In this document: piece after piece, positions 55,975 to 64,000 of the stretch | How the letters are laid out: each line of letters starts with the position of its first letter | How positions within the stretch are numbered: position 1 is the stretch's first letter | Source: Pseudomonas cremoris | GTDB taxonomy: Bacteria; Pseudomonadota; Gammaproteobacteria; Pseudomonadales; Pseudomonadaceae | Assembly: GCF_014230465.1 (NCBI RefSeq) | Contig: NZ_JAAXCY010000002.1 | Coordinates: 372,001-436,000, forward strand | Reading direction: 5' to 3' | Length of the DNA stretch: 64,000 bases | Notes under the pieces: generated by a model | Seen by the model: the letters and a program-made list of their open reading frames with translations, nothing else | What the model was told of the DNA's origin: nothing | Database searches by the model: none | Position numbers and translations under genes: made by a program

Positions 55975-56232
55975 TCAGGGTTTCTCAAGCGACCACAAGT
56001 CGCTTTCGATGCTTTCGAACCTTTCTTTAAGGAGCGTCTGCGTGTCGAAAATCGCCTTGTTGTAATAGTGCGGAGCAACTTCGGTGGTGAACAGTTCGAG
56101 GATCTCGGCAACCTCGAACGAACCCAGCTTCAGCTCGAAGCGATCTTCCATGAAACGCTTGATCTTGAGGGTAGCCTCACTCTCCTGTTCGGGCGTGAGG
56201 TTCAAGACCGGCAACTTCGGCTTGCGGCTCAT
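55975..56232 (-). CDS. DUF2164 family protein within the his operon
   Basis: An 85-residue soluble acidic protein (MSRKPKLPVLNLTPEQESEATLKIKRFMEDRFELKLGSFEVAEILELF...) of the DUF2164 family, predicted mostly helical. Its ATG starts directly after the hisH stop with no gap, so it is certain to be co-translated. No motif points to catalysis. The position suggests a role tied to the HisH/HisA step or simply a stable operon guest; this is inference. Confidence 0.88.
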   Translation of the reverse strand: MSRKPKLPVLNLTPEQESEATLKIKRFMEDRFELKLGSFEVAEILELFTTEVAPHYYNKAIFDTQTLLKERFESIESDLWSLEKP

Positions 56233-56871
56233 TTACCAGCGCCCGTCCCAGGCGGCGAAGTTCTGCAGCAATTGCAGGCCATGGGCATGGCTCTTCTCCG
56301 GGTGGAACTGCACGGCAAAGCGCGAACCTTCGGCCAGCGCAGCGGCGAAGTCGACGCCGTAGTGCCCGCCACCCACCACCTGGCCCGGCTTGCCGGCGGC
56401 GATGTAGTAGCTGTGCACGAAATAGAAACGCGCCATGTCCGGCACGTCGTGCCACAGCGGGTGATCCACGGTCTGGCGCACTTCGTTCCAGCCCATGTGC
56501 GGGACTTTCAGGTGTTCGCCATCCTCGTGCAGGTCCTTGCCGAAGAACTTCACCTGGCCCGGGAACAAGCCGATGCAGTCGACGCCGTCGTTTTCTTCAC
56601 TGCTGTCGAGCAAGGCTTGCATGCCCACGCAGATGCCGAGGAACGGGCGGTCCTGGCTGACTTCGCGCACCAGGCTGTCAAAGCCCAGGCGGCGGATCTC
56701 GGCCATGCAATCGCGAATCGCGCCGACGCCGGGGAATACCACCCGGTCAGCTTCGCGAATCACCTGTGCATCGCTGGTGATCAGCACCTTGCCGGCACCT
56801 ACGTGTTCGAGGGCCTTGGCCACCGAGTGCAGGTTGCCCATGCCGTAATCGATAACCGCGACCGTCTGCAT
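56233..56871 (-). CDS. hisH: Imidazole glycerol phosphate synthase, glutaminase subunit
   Basis: Class I glutamine amidotransferase that supplies ammonia to HisF. It has 212 residues. The nucleophile Cys is in [12 protein letters not shown], and His and Glu are in [13 protein letters not shown]. The opening [19 protein letters not shown] is typical. The ATG overlaps the hisB stop by 1 base. Confidence 0.97.
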   Translation of the reverse strand: MQTVAVIDYGMGNLHSVAKALEHVGAGKVLITSDAQVIREADRVVFPGVGAIRDCMAEIRRLGFDSLVREVSQDRPFLGICVGMQALLDSSEENDGVDCIGLFPGQVKFFGKDLHEDGEHLKVPHMGWNEVRQTVDHPLWHDVPDMARFYFVHSYYIAAGKPGQVVGGGHYGVDFAAALAEGSRFAVQFHPEKSHAHGLQLLQNFAAWDGRW

Positions 56872-57464
56872 TACAGGACGCCCTTGGTCGAGGGCATTTG
56901 CCCGGCCATGCGGTCATCGAGCTCAACCGCCATGCGCAGTGCGCGGCCGAAAGCCTTGAACACGGTTTCGATCTGGTGGTGGGTGTTGGTGCCGCGCAGG
57001 TTGTCGATGTGCAGGCTGACAAGCGCGTGGTTGACGAAACCCTGGAAGAATTCCTGGAACAGGTCGACGTCAAAGCCGCCCACGGTGGCGCGGGTGTAGG
57101 GCACGTGCATCTGCAGGCCTGGGCGGCCGGAGAAGTCGATGACCACACGCGACAGCGCTTCGTCCAGCGGGACATAGGCGTGGCCGTAGCGACGGATGCC
57201 TTTTTTGTCGCCGATGGCCTTGGCAAACGCCTGGCCGAGGGTGATACCGACATCCTCCACGGTGTGGTGGTCGTCGATATGCAGGTCGCCCTTGCTGACG
57301 ATATCCAGGTCGATCAGCCCGTGACGGGCGATCTGGTCCAGCATGTGCTCAAGAAAAGGTACACCGATATCAAATCGGGCCTTTCCGGTGCCATCCAGGT
57401 TAATCGAGGCTTTGATCTGGGTTTCCAGAGTGTCGCGCTCGACGGACGCCTTACGTTCGGCCAT
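56871..57464 (-). CDS. hisB: Imidazoleglycerol-phosphate dehydratase
   Basis: Manganese enzyme that dehydrates IGP to imidazole acetol phosphate. It is monofunctional, 197 residues, without the phosphatase domain of enterobacterial HisB. Metal-binding histidine blocks are [23 protein letters not shown] and [28 protein letters not shown]. The ATG ([12 protein letters not shown]) follows GGAG at 6 bases; a GTG one codon earlier is possible. It heads the hisB-hisH-DUF2164-hisA-hisF group. Confidence 0.96.
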   Translation of the reverse strand: MAERKASVERDTLETQIKASINLDGTGKARFDIGVPFLEHMLDQIARHGLIDLDIVSKGDLHIDDHHTVEDVGITLGQAFAKAIGDKKGIRRYGHAYVPLDEALSRVVIDFSGRPGLQMHVPYTRATVGGFDVDLFQEFFQGFVNHALVSLHIDNLRGTNTHHQIETVFKAFGRALRMAVELDDRMAGQMPSTKGVL

Positions 57465-57684
57465 CACCAGCTCCGCAAAATCATTGGGCGAAAAAGGCAG
57501 CCATTATAGGGGCGCGGGCGCCAAACAGAAACATCGAAGGGGATAAGACTGATGGAGTGCCGGTGTTAGACATGTGCATACAACTAGACGCCCCAGGATG
57601 GTGCGCGCCAAACAATTACCCGGAACCCCATGACGGCTTCGCTGTACCATAAACTCAACGTTTAAACCTGATGAATACTGAACC

Positions 57685-58941
57685 GTGACGATACCGAACG
57701 CCTTACGGCGCACTGGCGTGCTTTTCCTGTGGGCCCTGGTCTACTACGTGTCTGGCGTTGCGTCGCTGGCCTTTGAAGATCCCGTCTCGAACATGGCGAT
57801 TATCTGGTTCCCGGCAGGCGTTTCGGTGTCGGCGTTCCTGAGTTCCCAGCGCAACCATTGGCCGATGCTGTTCGTGGCGCTGCTGGCCGCGAGAGTGTTG
57901 CTGGGCGAGCATGGGTGGCACGCTTTGCTACCCACCCTCGCGTTTTCAGCGGTGGCGCTGGCGGGTTCGGTGGCCATCGCCTGGCTGGTGCGCCACTTCG
58001 CGCGGCGGGGCGATGACGTGCATGCCATCGTCTTGTGGCTGTTGGCAACGGTAGCGGTGTGTGGCGCCCAGGCGCTGATCAGGAAAACCTGGTTGTTACT
58101 GGCCGGGGAGGCTTCGCAACACACGTTCCTGAGCAACTGGATGTCCGGCGTCAACGGCGTGTTCTTCGCGACGGTGGTGGTGATGAACGTGCTGAACAGC
58201 AACCTGCGCGACTTCCCCACCTCGGCGCGGGAAAAAGCCGCTGGCGGCCTGTGCCTGCTGCTTCTGGCACTGAACACCTGGTACATCTTCGGGGCCCCGC
58301 CGGATTGGCTCACCAGCATCCTGGACACCGACGCCGGTGCGGCGGTGTATTTCCTCCTGGCGTGCCTTCCCATCGCGCTGACGCTCGCGGTCTGCGTGGC
58401 CTGGCGCAGTCCCGGCGGCTCCCTGGCGTTGCTGGTGCTGGGCAGCATCGTGGTCAATTACACCGACCAGAAGACCGGCCCGTTCTATGTGCCCGGCCTG
58501 CTGGAAGGCGAGCCTTTGCTGCTGGCGCAAAGTTACCTGTCGATTACTGCGCTGCTGGTAGTAGCGGTACGCCTGATGACCCAATCCAACAAGCCCTACG
58601 ACCCGGAAACCGGGCGGCTGCCGGGTGAAGGCGTGATGTACCAACTGCACCCCGGCACGGGCGAGATTCTGTGGGATGACAACCTGGCGACATTGCTGGA
58701 TGTTGGCGTGCAGCCGATGAACACCGTGCAGCACGTGCTGAACCGTGTGCACCCGGAAGATCGCGACAAGCTCGAACGCCATTGGTCTGCGGACGTCGGC
58801 CTGCGTGCATCTTCGCTGGCCTTTCGCATCGACAAGGGCAACGGTGACTGGCTCACCCTCTACGACCAGAGCCCCGGAGCCCTGAGGGATGCCACCGGAC
58901 AAGTGATTGTCGGCAACTGGCAGACCAGCCGTTATTCCTGA
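57685..58941 (+). CDS. MASE1 membrane sensor with PAS domain and no output domain
   Basis: A 418-residue protein from a GTG with a weak ribosome site. Residues about 5-300 are a MASE1-like integral membrane sensor with about eight helices, including the family-type IIWFPAGVSVSAFL near residue 40. Residues about 320-415 form a PAS-like domain (MYQLHPGTGEILWDDNLATLLDV ... VHPEDRDKLERHW ... GDWLTLYDQSPGALRDATGQVIVGNWQTSRYS). It ends where a GGDEF, EAL or kinase domain would normally begin. No such domain follows in any frame before the next gene. It may signal through a partner, possibly the next gene. Confidence 0.8.
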   Translation: MTIPNALRRTGVLFLWALVYYVSGVASLAFEDPVSNMAIIWFPAGVSVSAFLSSQRNHWPMLFVALLAARVLLGEHGWHALLPTLAFSAVALAGSVAIAWLVRHFARRGDDVHAIVLWLLATVAVCGAQALIRKTWLLLAGEASQHTFLSNWMSGVNGVFFATVVVMNVLNSNLRDFPTSAREKAAGGLCLLLLALNTWYIFGAPPDWLTSILDTDAGAAVYFLLACLPIALTLAVCVAWRSPGGSLALLVLGSIVVNYTDQKTGPFYVPGLLEGEPLLLAQSYLSITALLVVAVRLMTQSNKPYDPETGRLPGEGVMYQLHPGTGEILWDDNLATLLDVGVQPMNTVQHVLNRVHPEDRDKLERHWSADVGLRASSLAFRIDKGNGDWLTLYDQSPGALRDATGQVIVGNWQTSRYS

Positions 58942-58985
58942 TTTTATATCGTTGGCAATCCGCGTTTACCTGTACGAGTGTGTTC

Positions 58986-60326
58986 ATGATTCAGATTGCT
59001 TTACTGCTGTTCGGCGTTGAATTCGTCCGCTCCAAATTCTGGTTTCTCGGCCTGGTTGGCATCGTCTGGGGCGCGCTGGGCCTGGGCGTCATGATCGACG
59101 GGCTGGATGGCGAGTTGTACTTCCCGCTGCGCGCGTTCGGGTTGCTGTTGCTGCTGGAAAGCATTGTGACCCTGAGCGTGGCGTCCAGCGGCGTCGGCAC
59201 TCAACGCGCGGTGCTGTTCTTCAAGGGTGGCATCTGCTTTTTCGTGGCGGTGCTGATCCTGGCCGACAAGGTCTACAGCAACCTGCTGCTGGCGATCATC
59301 TTTGGCTTTACCTACTTTGTGATCGGTTTGTTGGCGATCACCTCGGCCTGGGTGGTGCGGTTTCCACGCTGGCGTTCGGCGCTGTTCAGCGGTGGCGTAC
59401 AGGTGGTGTTCGCGGTGCTGCTGGTGAGCCCATACCCGATCAGCAACAGCGCAACCGTGTCGTTTTTCCTGGGGGCACTGATGATTGTCAGCGGCTTGAA
59501 TACCGTGCGTATCGCTCGTCGCGTACAGCGCTTGCGCCACGGCACCTCGACCTTCGAATTGCTGGCGCCTCGAGACCTGTTGTCGGACTTCAAACAGCTG
59601 CCACCCGAAGAACCACAGCCGGAACAACCCGAGCCAGAGGCACCTGGCAACGACCCTCTGGTGGTGCACATCTGGACACCAGAAGGCACGGCCAGCGCGG
59701 CCACAATCCCCCGCCCGATCATCAATCGCTACATTGCCGCGGTGGATGCGCAGGGTGTGATTTCAACCGGTCACGCGGCCATTGAGCTGTCGCCATCGGT
59801 GTATTTGAGCCTGTACCCGGTCGCGGATATCGATCGCTCACCGTCGGAGTTCTTCCGCATCCTCAAGGCCACCCGCAACAACGATGTGCCCGGCACTTTC
59901 CTGCCGGACTACGCCACCGAAGTGGCCAACTGGTGCGATTCGGACCGCAAGATCGTGTTCCACCAGTACAGCCGCAAGGCGCTGATTGAGTTCTCGAATA
60001 ATTATCGTCGGCAAGCCACCTACAACCTGACCTACCGCAATTGCTCAAGCAGCGTGGCATTTGCCCTGGAAGCGTCGATGGATGGGGTGTTGTCGGAACG
60101 CTCGCGGCGATGGCGTTCGGTGCTGCAGACCCTGCTCATGCCTGAGCTGTGGATTGCTGCGCAAGTGCGCAAACGGGCCATGACCATGGCCTGGACGCCC
60201 GGCCTGGTGATGGATTACGCACGCGCCCTGCGGGTGATTGTGCACCCGGTGCCACGGCCATGGTTCCAGCGGATCCCATGGCGTGGCGCTTCCAGCAAGT
60301 CCTTGCCGGACAAGAAGCAGGACTAG
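58986..60326 (+). CDS. HdeD-like membrane domain fused to a permuted papain-like domain
   Basis: A 447-residue protein. The N-terminal half (about 1-185) has six hydrophobic helices in the pattern of the HdeD/DUF308 family. A Pro/Glu-rich linker (PPEEPQPEQPEPEAPGNDP, about 205-225) leads to a soluble domain with His263 in STGHAAIELS and Cys353 in TYRNCSSSVAFALE. The order His first, Cys later, each with a small residue pattern, fits circularly permuted NlpC/P60-like (papain-fold) hydrolases. Substrate unknown (amide or thioester bonds are typical). It starts 44 bases after the MASE1-PAS gene and probably shares its transcript. Confidence 0.7.
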   Translation: MIQIALLLFGVEFVRSKFWFLGLVGIVWGALGLGVMIDGLDGELYFPLRAFGLLLLLESIVTLSVASSGVGTQRAVLFFKGGICFFVAVLILADKVYSNLLLAIIFGFTYFVIGLLAITSAWVVRFPRWRSALFSGGVQVVFAVLLVSPYPISNSATVSFFLGALMIVSGLNTVRIARRVQRLRHGTSTFELLAPRDLLSDFKQLPPEEPQPEQPEPEAPGNDPLVVHIWTPEGTASAATIPRPIINRYIAAVDAQGVISTGHAAIELSPSVYLSLYPVADIDRSPSEFFRILKATRNNDVPGTFLPDYATEVANWCDSDRKIVFHQYSRKALIEFSNNYRRQATYNLTYRNCSSSVAFALEASMDGVLSERSRRWRSVLQTLLMPELWIAAQVRKRAMTMAWTPGLVMDYARALRVIVHPVPRPWFQRIPWRGASSKSLPDKKQD

Positions 60327-60333
60327 TACCGGG

Positions 60334-60358
60334 GCCTCTCACCTTGCGTGAGAGGCCG
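60334..60358. terminator. Hairpin between convergent genes
   Basis: A 10-bp stem (GGCCTCTCAC / GTGAGAGGCC) with CTTGC loop lies in the 38-base gap between convergent genes. It lacks a T run on either strand, so it is a 3'-end stabiliser or weak terminator. Confidence 0.5.
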
Positions 60359-60364
60359 CGTGTA

Positions 60365-62026
60365 TCAGTGGAACAGTACCGCGGTTTTTTGCAGGGTCAC
60401 CCACACACCCCACGCCAACGGAATACCGACCACCAGCCAGGCAGCAATCGCCAATGGCACGCTACCGGAAGCTGCTTTCCACTCCAGCGAAGTGGTCGCA
60501 TCGGCGCCTTTGTCATGACCCAGCGCTTGCTCAGCCGCCAGTTCGGCGTCGGTCATGAAGTACTTGTCGGCCACCGGGCGCACCAGCAAGTTGCAGATGA
60601 AACCCAGCACCAGCAGGCCGGCGAGGATATACAAGGTGATGTCGTAAGCGGCTGCGCGTTCAACGCCGATGCTCAGTTGATATTCACGCAGGTAGTTCAC
60701 CAATACCGGGCCCAATACACCCGCGGCCGCCCAAGCGGTTAGCAGGCGACCGTGGATCGCGCCCACCATCTGCGTGCCGAACAGGTCGGCCAGGTACGCC
60801 GGCACGGTCGCAAAACCACCGCCGTACATCGACAGGATGATGCAGAACGCCGCCACGAACAGTGAAACGTTGCCCAGATGGCCGAGGTTCGGGATCAGCG
60901 CGTACAGGGCAAAACCCAGGGCGAAGAACACAAAGTAAGTGTTTTTACGGCCCAGGTAGTCGGAGAACGACGCCCAGAAGAACCGGCCACCGATGTTGAA
61001 CAGGCTCAGCAGCCCAGTGAAGCCCGCAGCGATGGCCGCGATGGAGGCCAATTGACCGGCATCCAATTGGCCAAACGGCACATCCACACCCAGCAGCTTG
61101 CCGCCGAACACTTCCTGCAGCAGCGGCGAAGCCATGCCGAGGATGCCGATACCGGCAGATACGTTCAGGCACAGCACCAGCCAGACCAGGCGGAATTGTG
61201 GGGTTTTCCACGCCACATTCACGTGGACGTGACGGTGGGTAATCATCGCGTTGCTGGCTTTTTTCGCCGGCGCGGTCCAGCCCTCAGGCTTCCAGCCGGT
61301 TGGCGGAACACGATAGGACAATGCACCGCCAATCATGAACACGAAGTAGATCGCGGCCATCACCAGGAAGCTCTGCCACACGCCTACGCTGGTTGGCGTA
61401 GCGAAGTGGCCCATCAATGCTGCTGCCAACGGGGCGCCTACCATCGCGCCGCCGCCGAAGCCCATGATCGCCATGCCGGTAGCCATGCCGCGCTTGTCCG
61501 GAAACCACTTGATCAGGGTCGACACGGGCGAGATATAGCCCAGGCCCAGGCCGATACCGCCAATGACCCCGGAGCCGATCCACATCAGCCAGATCTGGTG
61601 GGTATAGATGCCCAACGCCGAGATCAACAGACCGCCACACCAGCACAGTGCCGATACAACGCCAGCCTTACGCGGGCCGGCATGTTCCAGCCAGCCGCCC
61701 CAGATCGCTGCCGAGCAGCCCAGGAAGATGAAGAACAGGGTGTAGATCCAGCCCAGCATGGAGATGGGCCAGTCGCATTGGGACGAGAAGACTTGTGCGA
61801 TGAAGCTCATGTCCGGCGCGCAGGCGACCGGCTTGGTGACGCCCAGTGCCTTGGACAGTGGCAGCCAGAACACCGAGAAACCGTAGGCCATGCCGATGCA
61901 CAGGTGGATGGCCAGCGCGGCCGGTGGAACCAGCCATCGGTTGAACCCGGGCTTGGCGATAATGCGTTCCTTGGACAGGAAAGCAGGCTGCGCGGCAGTT
62001 GAAGCTGCCGCAGTGCTAGTGCTCAT
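60365..62026 (-). CDS. MFS transporter, OFA (oxalate/formate antiporter-like) family
   Basis: A 553-residue inner-membrane carrier with 12 predicted helices. The opening helix is LVPPAALAIHLCIGMAYGFSVFWLPL, the family-type loop is LIKWFPDKRGMATGMAIMGFGGGAMVGAPLA, and there is a long central loop. The C-terminal part has an extra two helices after residue 490, separated by a polar stretch (ADKYFMTDAELAAEQALGHDKGADATTSLEWK), longer than basic OFA members. The substrate is probably a small organic acid anion but cannot be read from the sequence. A GGGGGA ribosome site precedes the ATG. Confidence 0.88.
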   Translation of the reverse strand: MSTSTAAASTAAQPAFLSKERIIAKPGFNRWLVPPAALAIHLCIGMAYGFSVFWLPLSKALGVTKPVACAPDMSFIAQVFSSQCDWPISMLGWIYTLFFIFLGCSAAIWGGWLEHAGPRKAGVVSALCWCGGLLISALGIYTHQIWLMWIGSGVIGGIGLGLGYISPVSTLIKWFPDKRGMATGMAIMGFGGGAMVGAPLAAALMGHFATPTSVGVWQSFLVMAAIYFVFMIGGALSYRVPPTGWKPEGWTAPAKKASNAMITHRHVHVNVAWKTPQFRLVWLVLCLNVSAGIGILGMASPLLQEVFGGKLLGVDVPFGQLDAGQLASIAAIAAGFTGLLSLFNIGGRFFWASFSDYLGRKNTYFVFFALGFALYALIPNLGHLGNVSLFVAAFCIILSMYGGGFATVPAYLADLFGTQMVGAIHGRLLTAWAAAGVLGPVLVNYLREYQLSIGVERAAAYDITLYILAGLLVLGFICNLLVRPVADKYFMTDAELAAEQALGHDKGADATTSLEWKAASGSVPLAIAAWLVVGIPLAWGVWVTLQKTAVLFH

Positions 62027-62351
62027 TGGTGTTTCCCCCAGTTGTTAGTATGTGTCCGTCAGGCGCTCTCTCCCTCGGCCTTGCACGCAGAGCGTTGGCC
62101 GTTGTTTTGAGTAAAGCTCCATTTGAGCGCGACGCTATGTCGCAGAAGGCAGACGAACCGGCGCAGATTAGCACCTGCGGATGACAGAAAAACCAAACTG
62201 ATATCACCTTTTTCGGAATATCTGTTTTGTTTGACGCCAAATTCCCGTTTTGCTGGGGCTGGATACAATGTAACGATCTGCGAACTGACGTACGGTTAGC
62301 GGCGTTATACTCTGCGGCTAAATTTTGAAATCGACATACAAGGACTCGCCC
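62027..62351. other. Divergent intergenic region, MFS transporter / asmA
   Basis: 325 bases with no supported gene. It must hold both promoters. A -10-like TATACT at 62306-62311 lies about 40 bases ahead of the asmA-type gene; no convincing -35 goes with it. A/T-rich stretches occur around 62190-62240. Confidence 0.5.
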
Positions 62352-64000
62352 ATGAAAGCGTTCGGCAAAATCCTGGGTCTGGTACTTCTCGGGCTGTTGC
62401 TGATCATTGTGGCTCTGGGCTTTGCCCTGACCCATCTCTTCGATCCCAACGACTATAAAGACGAGATTCGCCAGATTGCCCGCGACAAGGCCCACATCGA
62501 GCTGACGCTCAATGGCGACATCGGCTGGAGCCTGTTTCCCTGGCTCGGCCTGGAGCTGCACGAAGCCAGCGTGGCGACCCTGACCAATCCAACCCAACCG
62601 TTCGCCGACCTGCAGATGCTCGGCCTGTCGGTCCGCGTGCTGCCGCTGCTGCGCCGTGAAGTGCAGATGAGCGACGTGCGCGTCGAGGGCCTGAACCTGC
62701 GCCTCAACCGCGACAAGCAAGGCCACGGCAACTGGGAGGACATCGGCAAGAACGTGACCCAGACGACTGCCGGCGCCCCCGCCACGGTAGAACAACCGGC
62801 CGACGAGCCTGAAAAACCATCCAAGCCGATTCGCCTGGACATCGACAGCCTGACCATCAACAACGCCCGCGTTGAATACAACGACGAGCAGACCGGCAAG
62901 CAGTTCAGCGCCGAAAGCATTCAGTTGAGCGCCGGCGCCGTGCACGAAGGCGCCAGCATTCCGGTAAAACTCACCGCCTTCTTCGGCAGCAACCAGCCGG
63001 TGATGCGCATCAAGACCGAACTCAACGGTAACCTGCGCATCCAGCGCGCCCTCAAGCGCTACCAGTTCGAAGACATGAAGATCACCGGCGAAGCCACGGG
63101 CGAGCCGCTGCAAGGCAAGACCGTGACCTTCTCCACCCAGGGCCAACTGCTGCTGGACCAGGCGGCAAACATCGCCGAGTGGACCAACCTGAAACTGTCG
63201 GCCAACCAACTGCGCGCCCTGGGCGAATTGAAGGTCAACAACCTGGACAAGACCCCGCAATTCAGCGGCGCCCTGTCCATCGCCCAGTTTGACCTGGCCA
63301 AGTTCCTCGACAGCGTTGGCCATCCGCTGCCGCCTATGGCCGAAGGCAGCCTGAGCAAGGTCGAGCTGGTCAGCCGCCTCACCGGCACGCCGACCAGCGC
63401 GGCCTTTGAAGACTTGAACCTGAAACTCGACGGCAGCACCTTCACGGGTCGCCTCGCCGTAGACGACTTTGCCAAGCAGTCGCTGCGGGTCCAGCTCAAG
63501 GGCGATACCTTCAACGCTGACAACTACCTGCCGGCCAAGTCCGAATCCGCCAAGGGCGCGGCCGCCGCACGCCAGGCCGAAGTACAGAACAGCGAGGCCG
63601 GCGCCATGGCCGCCGGTGGCACCACCCCGCTGCCGGATGCCCCGACCAAAGGCGCCTGGAGCACCGACAAGCTGTTGCCGTTGCCTCGCCTGCGCACGCT
63701 GGACGTGAACGCCGACCTCTCCTTCGGCCAACTGACCTTGAGCAAGTTGCCAATCCAGAACGCTGCGCTGAAAGCGTCCGGCATTGATGGCCAGCTCAAG
63801 CTCGACACCCTCAGCGGCGGTCTTTACAACGGTACTTTCCAGGCCAACGGAACCCTGGACGTGCGCCAGGATATTCCGGTGCTGGCGCTGCAAAGCCACA
63901 TCAAGCAAGTGCCGGTCGAACGGATCCTGCAAGCCCAGGGGCAAACGCCGCCAGTGAAGGGCCAGATCACCCTCGACAGCAATCTCAGCGGCCGTGGCAA
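62352..64000 (+). CDS. asmA: AsmA family protein (5' part; runs off the window)
   Basis: Open reading frame of 549 codons without stop, cut by the window end. An ATG with AAGGA 7 bases upstream gives MKAFGKILGLVLLGLLLIIVALGFALTHLFDPNDYKDEI, an inner-membrane signal anchor followed by the AsmA-type opening. The repeated beta-groove body follows (DGDIGWSLFPWLGLELHEASVATLT-like strands). AsmA-like proteins span the periplasm and are thought to carry phospholipids to the outer membrane. The long antisense frame over the same DNA is not considered coding. Confidence 0.9.
   Translation, partial: MKAFGKILGLVLLGLLLIIVALGFALTHLFDPNDYKDEIRQIARDKAHIELTLNGDIGWSLFPWLGLELHEASVATLTNPTQPFADLQMLGLSVRVLPLLRREVQMSDVRVEGLNLRLNRDKQGHGNWEDIGKNVTQTTAGAPATVEQPADEPEKPSKPIRLDIDSLTINNARVEYNDEQTGKQFSAESIQLSAGAVHEGASIPVKLTAFFGSNQPVMRIKTELNGNLRIQRALKRYQFEDMKITGEATGEPLQGKTVTFSTQGQLLLDQAANIAEWTNLKLSANQLRALGELKVNNLDKTPQFSGALSIAQFDLAKFLDSVGHPLPPMAEGSLSKVELVSRLTGTPTSAAFEDLNLKLDGSTFTGRLAVDDFAKQSLRVQLKGDTFNADNYLPAKSESAKGAAAARQAEVQNSEAGAMAAGGTTPLPDAPTKGAWSTDKLLPLPRLRTLDVNADLSFGQLTLSKLPIQNAALKASGIDGQLKLDTLSGGLYNGTFQANGTLDVRQDIPVLALQSHIKQVPVERILQAQGQTPPVKGQITLDSNLSGRG

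Noticed and set aside
54742..57099. A 785-codon plus-strand open frame over the his genes
   Set aside because: Antisense to hisF, hisA, DUF2164, hisH and hisB, whose catalytic motifs are intact. The composition is that of a shadow frame.
60334..60358. The hairpin as a standard intrinsic terminator
   Set aside because: Neither strand has a T run after the stem, so it is listed only as a low-confidence 3'-end structure.
62016..63944. A 642-codon minus-strand open frame at the right edge
   Set aside because: The plus strand carries an AsmA-type protein with ribosome site and signal anchor, open to the window end. The antisense product looks like low-complexity shadow sequence.

Overview
The window is a chromosomal segment of a fluorescent Pseudomonas, most like the P. 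fluorescens group. The evidence is the high GC content, the gene order (opgGH, pip-dtd, hut cluster, fbp, typA, thiI, glnA, ntrBC, secB-grxC, gpmI-envC-ctpA, hisBHAF, asmA), and about thirteen REP/REPIN palindromes with the Pseudomonas core GTGGGAGCGGGCTTGCTCGC. It is mostly core genome. There is no phage, insertion sequence, CRISPR array, rRNA or recognisable tRNA.

Layout. 1-4.4 kb: periplasmic glucan synthesis (opgG-opgH, minus strand). 4.7-8.2 kb: pip-dtd, an HSL-type esterase and an orphan choline/betaine-type binding protein. 8.4-24.4 kb: a complete histidine-utilisation (hut) locus. On the minus strand it runs hutC-hutD, hutU, NCS1 permease, ABC importer XWV, two hutH paralogues, APC permease, hutI, hutG. 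The divergent hutF is on the plus strand. 24.5-34.3 kb: lipocalin, small lipoprotein, fbp, a DUF2339/DUF3999 membrane pair, an isolated glgP, and a Cys-cluster protein. 34.5-39.6 kb: typA, thiI, glnA. 39.9-44.4 kb: periplasmic chorismate mutase, cupin lipoprotein, ntrB-ntrC, and a four-block structured RNA that fits NrsZ. 44.3-53.6 kb: trmL, secB-grxC-rhodanese, gpmI, envC-ctpA-yibQ, and a trypsin-like protein. 53.6-62.0 kb: hisBH-DUF2164-hisA-hisF plus a binding protein, a MASE1-PAS protein, an HdeD-like/papain-like fusion and an OFA-type MFS transporter. The window ends inside an asmA-family gene.

How the parts work together. Nitrogen control dominates. NtrB/NtrC, glnA, the NrsZ-like RNA and the hut operon each have a readable sigma-54 (-24/-12) promoter. 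NtrC-type dyads stand upstream of glnA and ntrB. The hutU promoter has a perfect CTTGTA-N2-TACAAG palindrome, the HutC operator, placed over the predicted start of transcription. Histidine breakdown here is the five-step route (HutH, HutU, HutI, HutF, HutG) to glutamate and formate, with three different uptake systems.

Most notable observations. (1) The upstream HutH paralogue has lost exactly the Ala-Ser-Gly triplet that forms the MIO cofactor, plus two more active-site residues, so it is a candidate pseudoenzyme next to the ABC importer. (2) The NrsZ-like RNA has four repeated hairpins whose closing stems covary. (3) A trypsin-like secreted protein has Phe where the catalytic Ser should be. 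(4) A MASE1-PAS membrane sensor without output domain sits beside a membrane protein fused to a candidate circularly permuted papain-fold domain. (5) REPINs of two architectures punctuate the hut operon, and one abuts a ribosome binding site.
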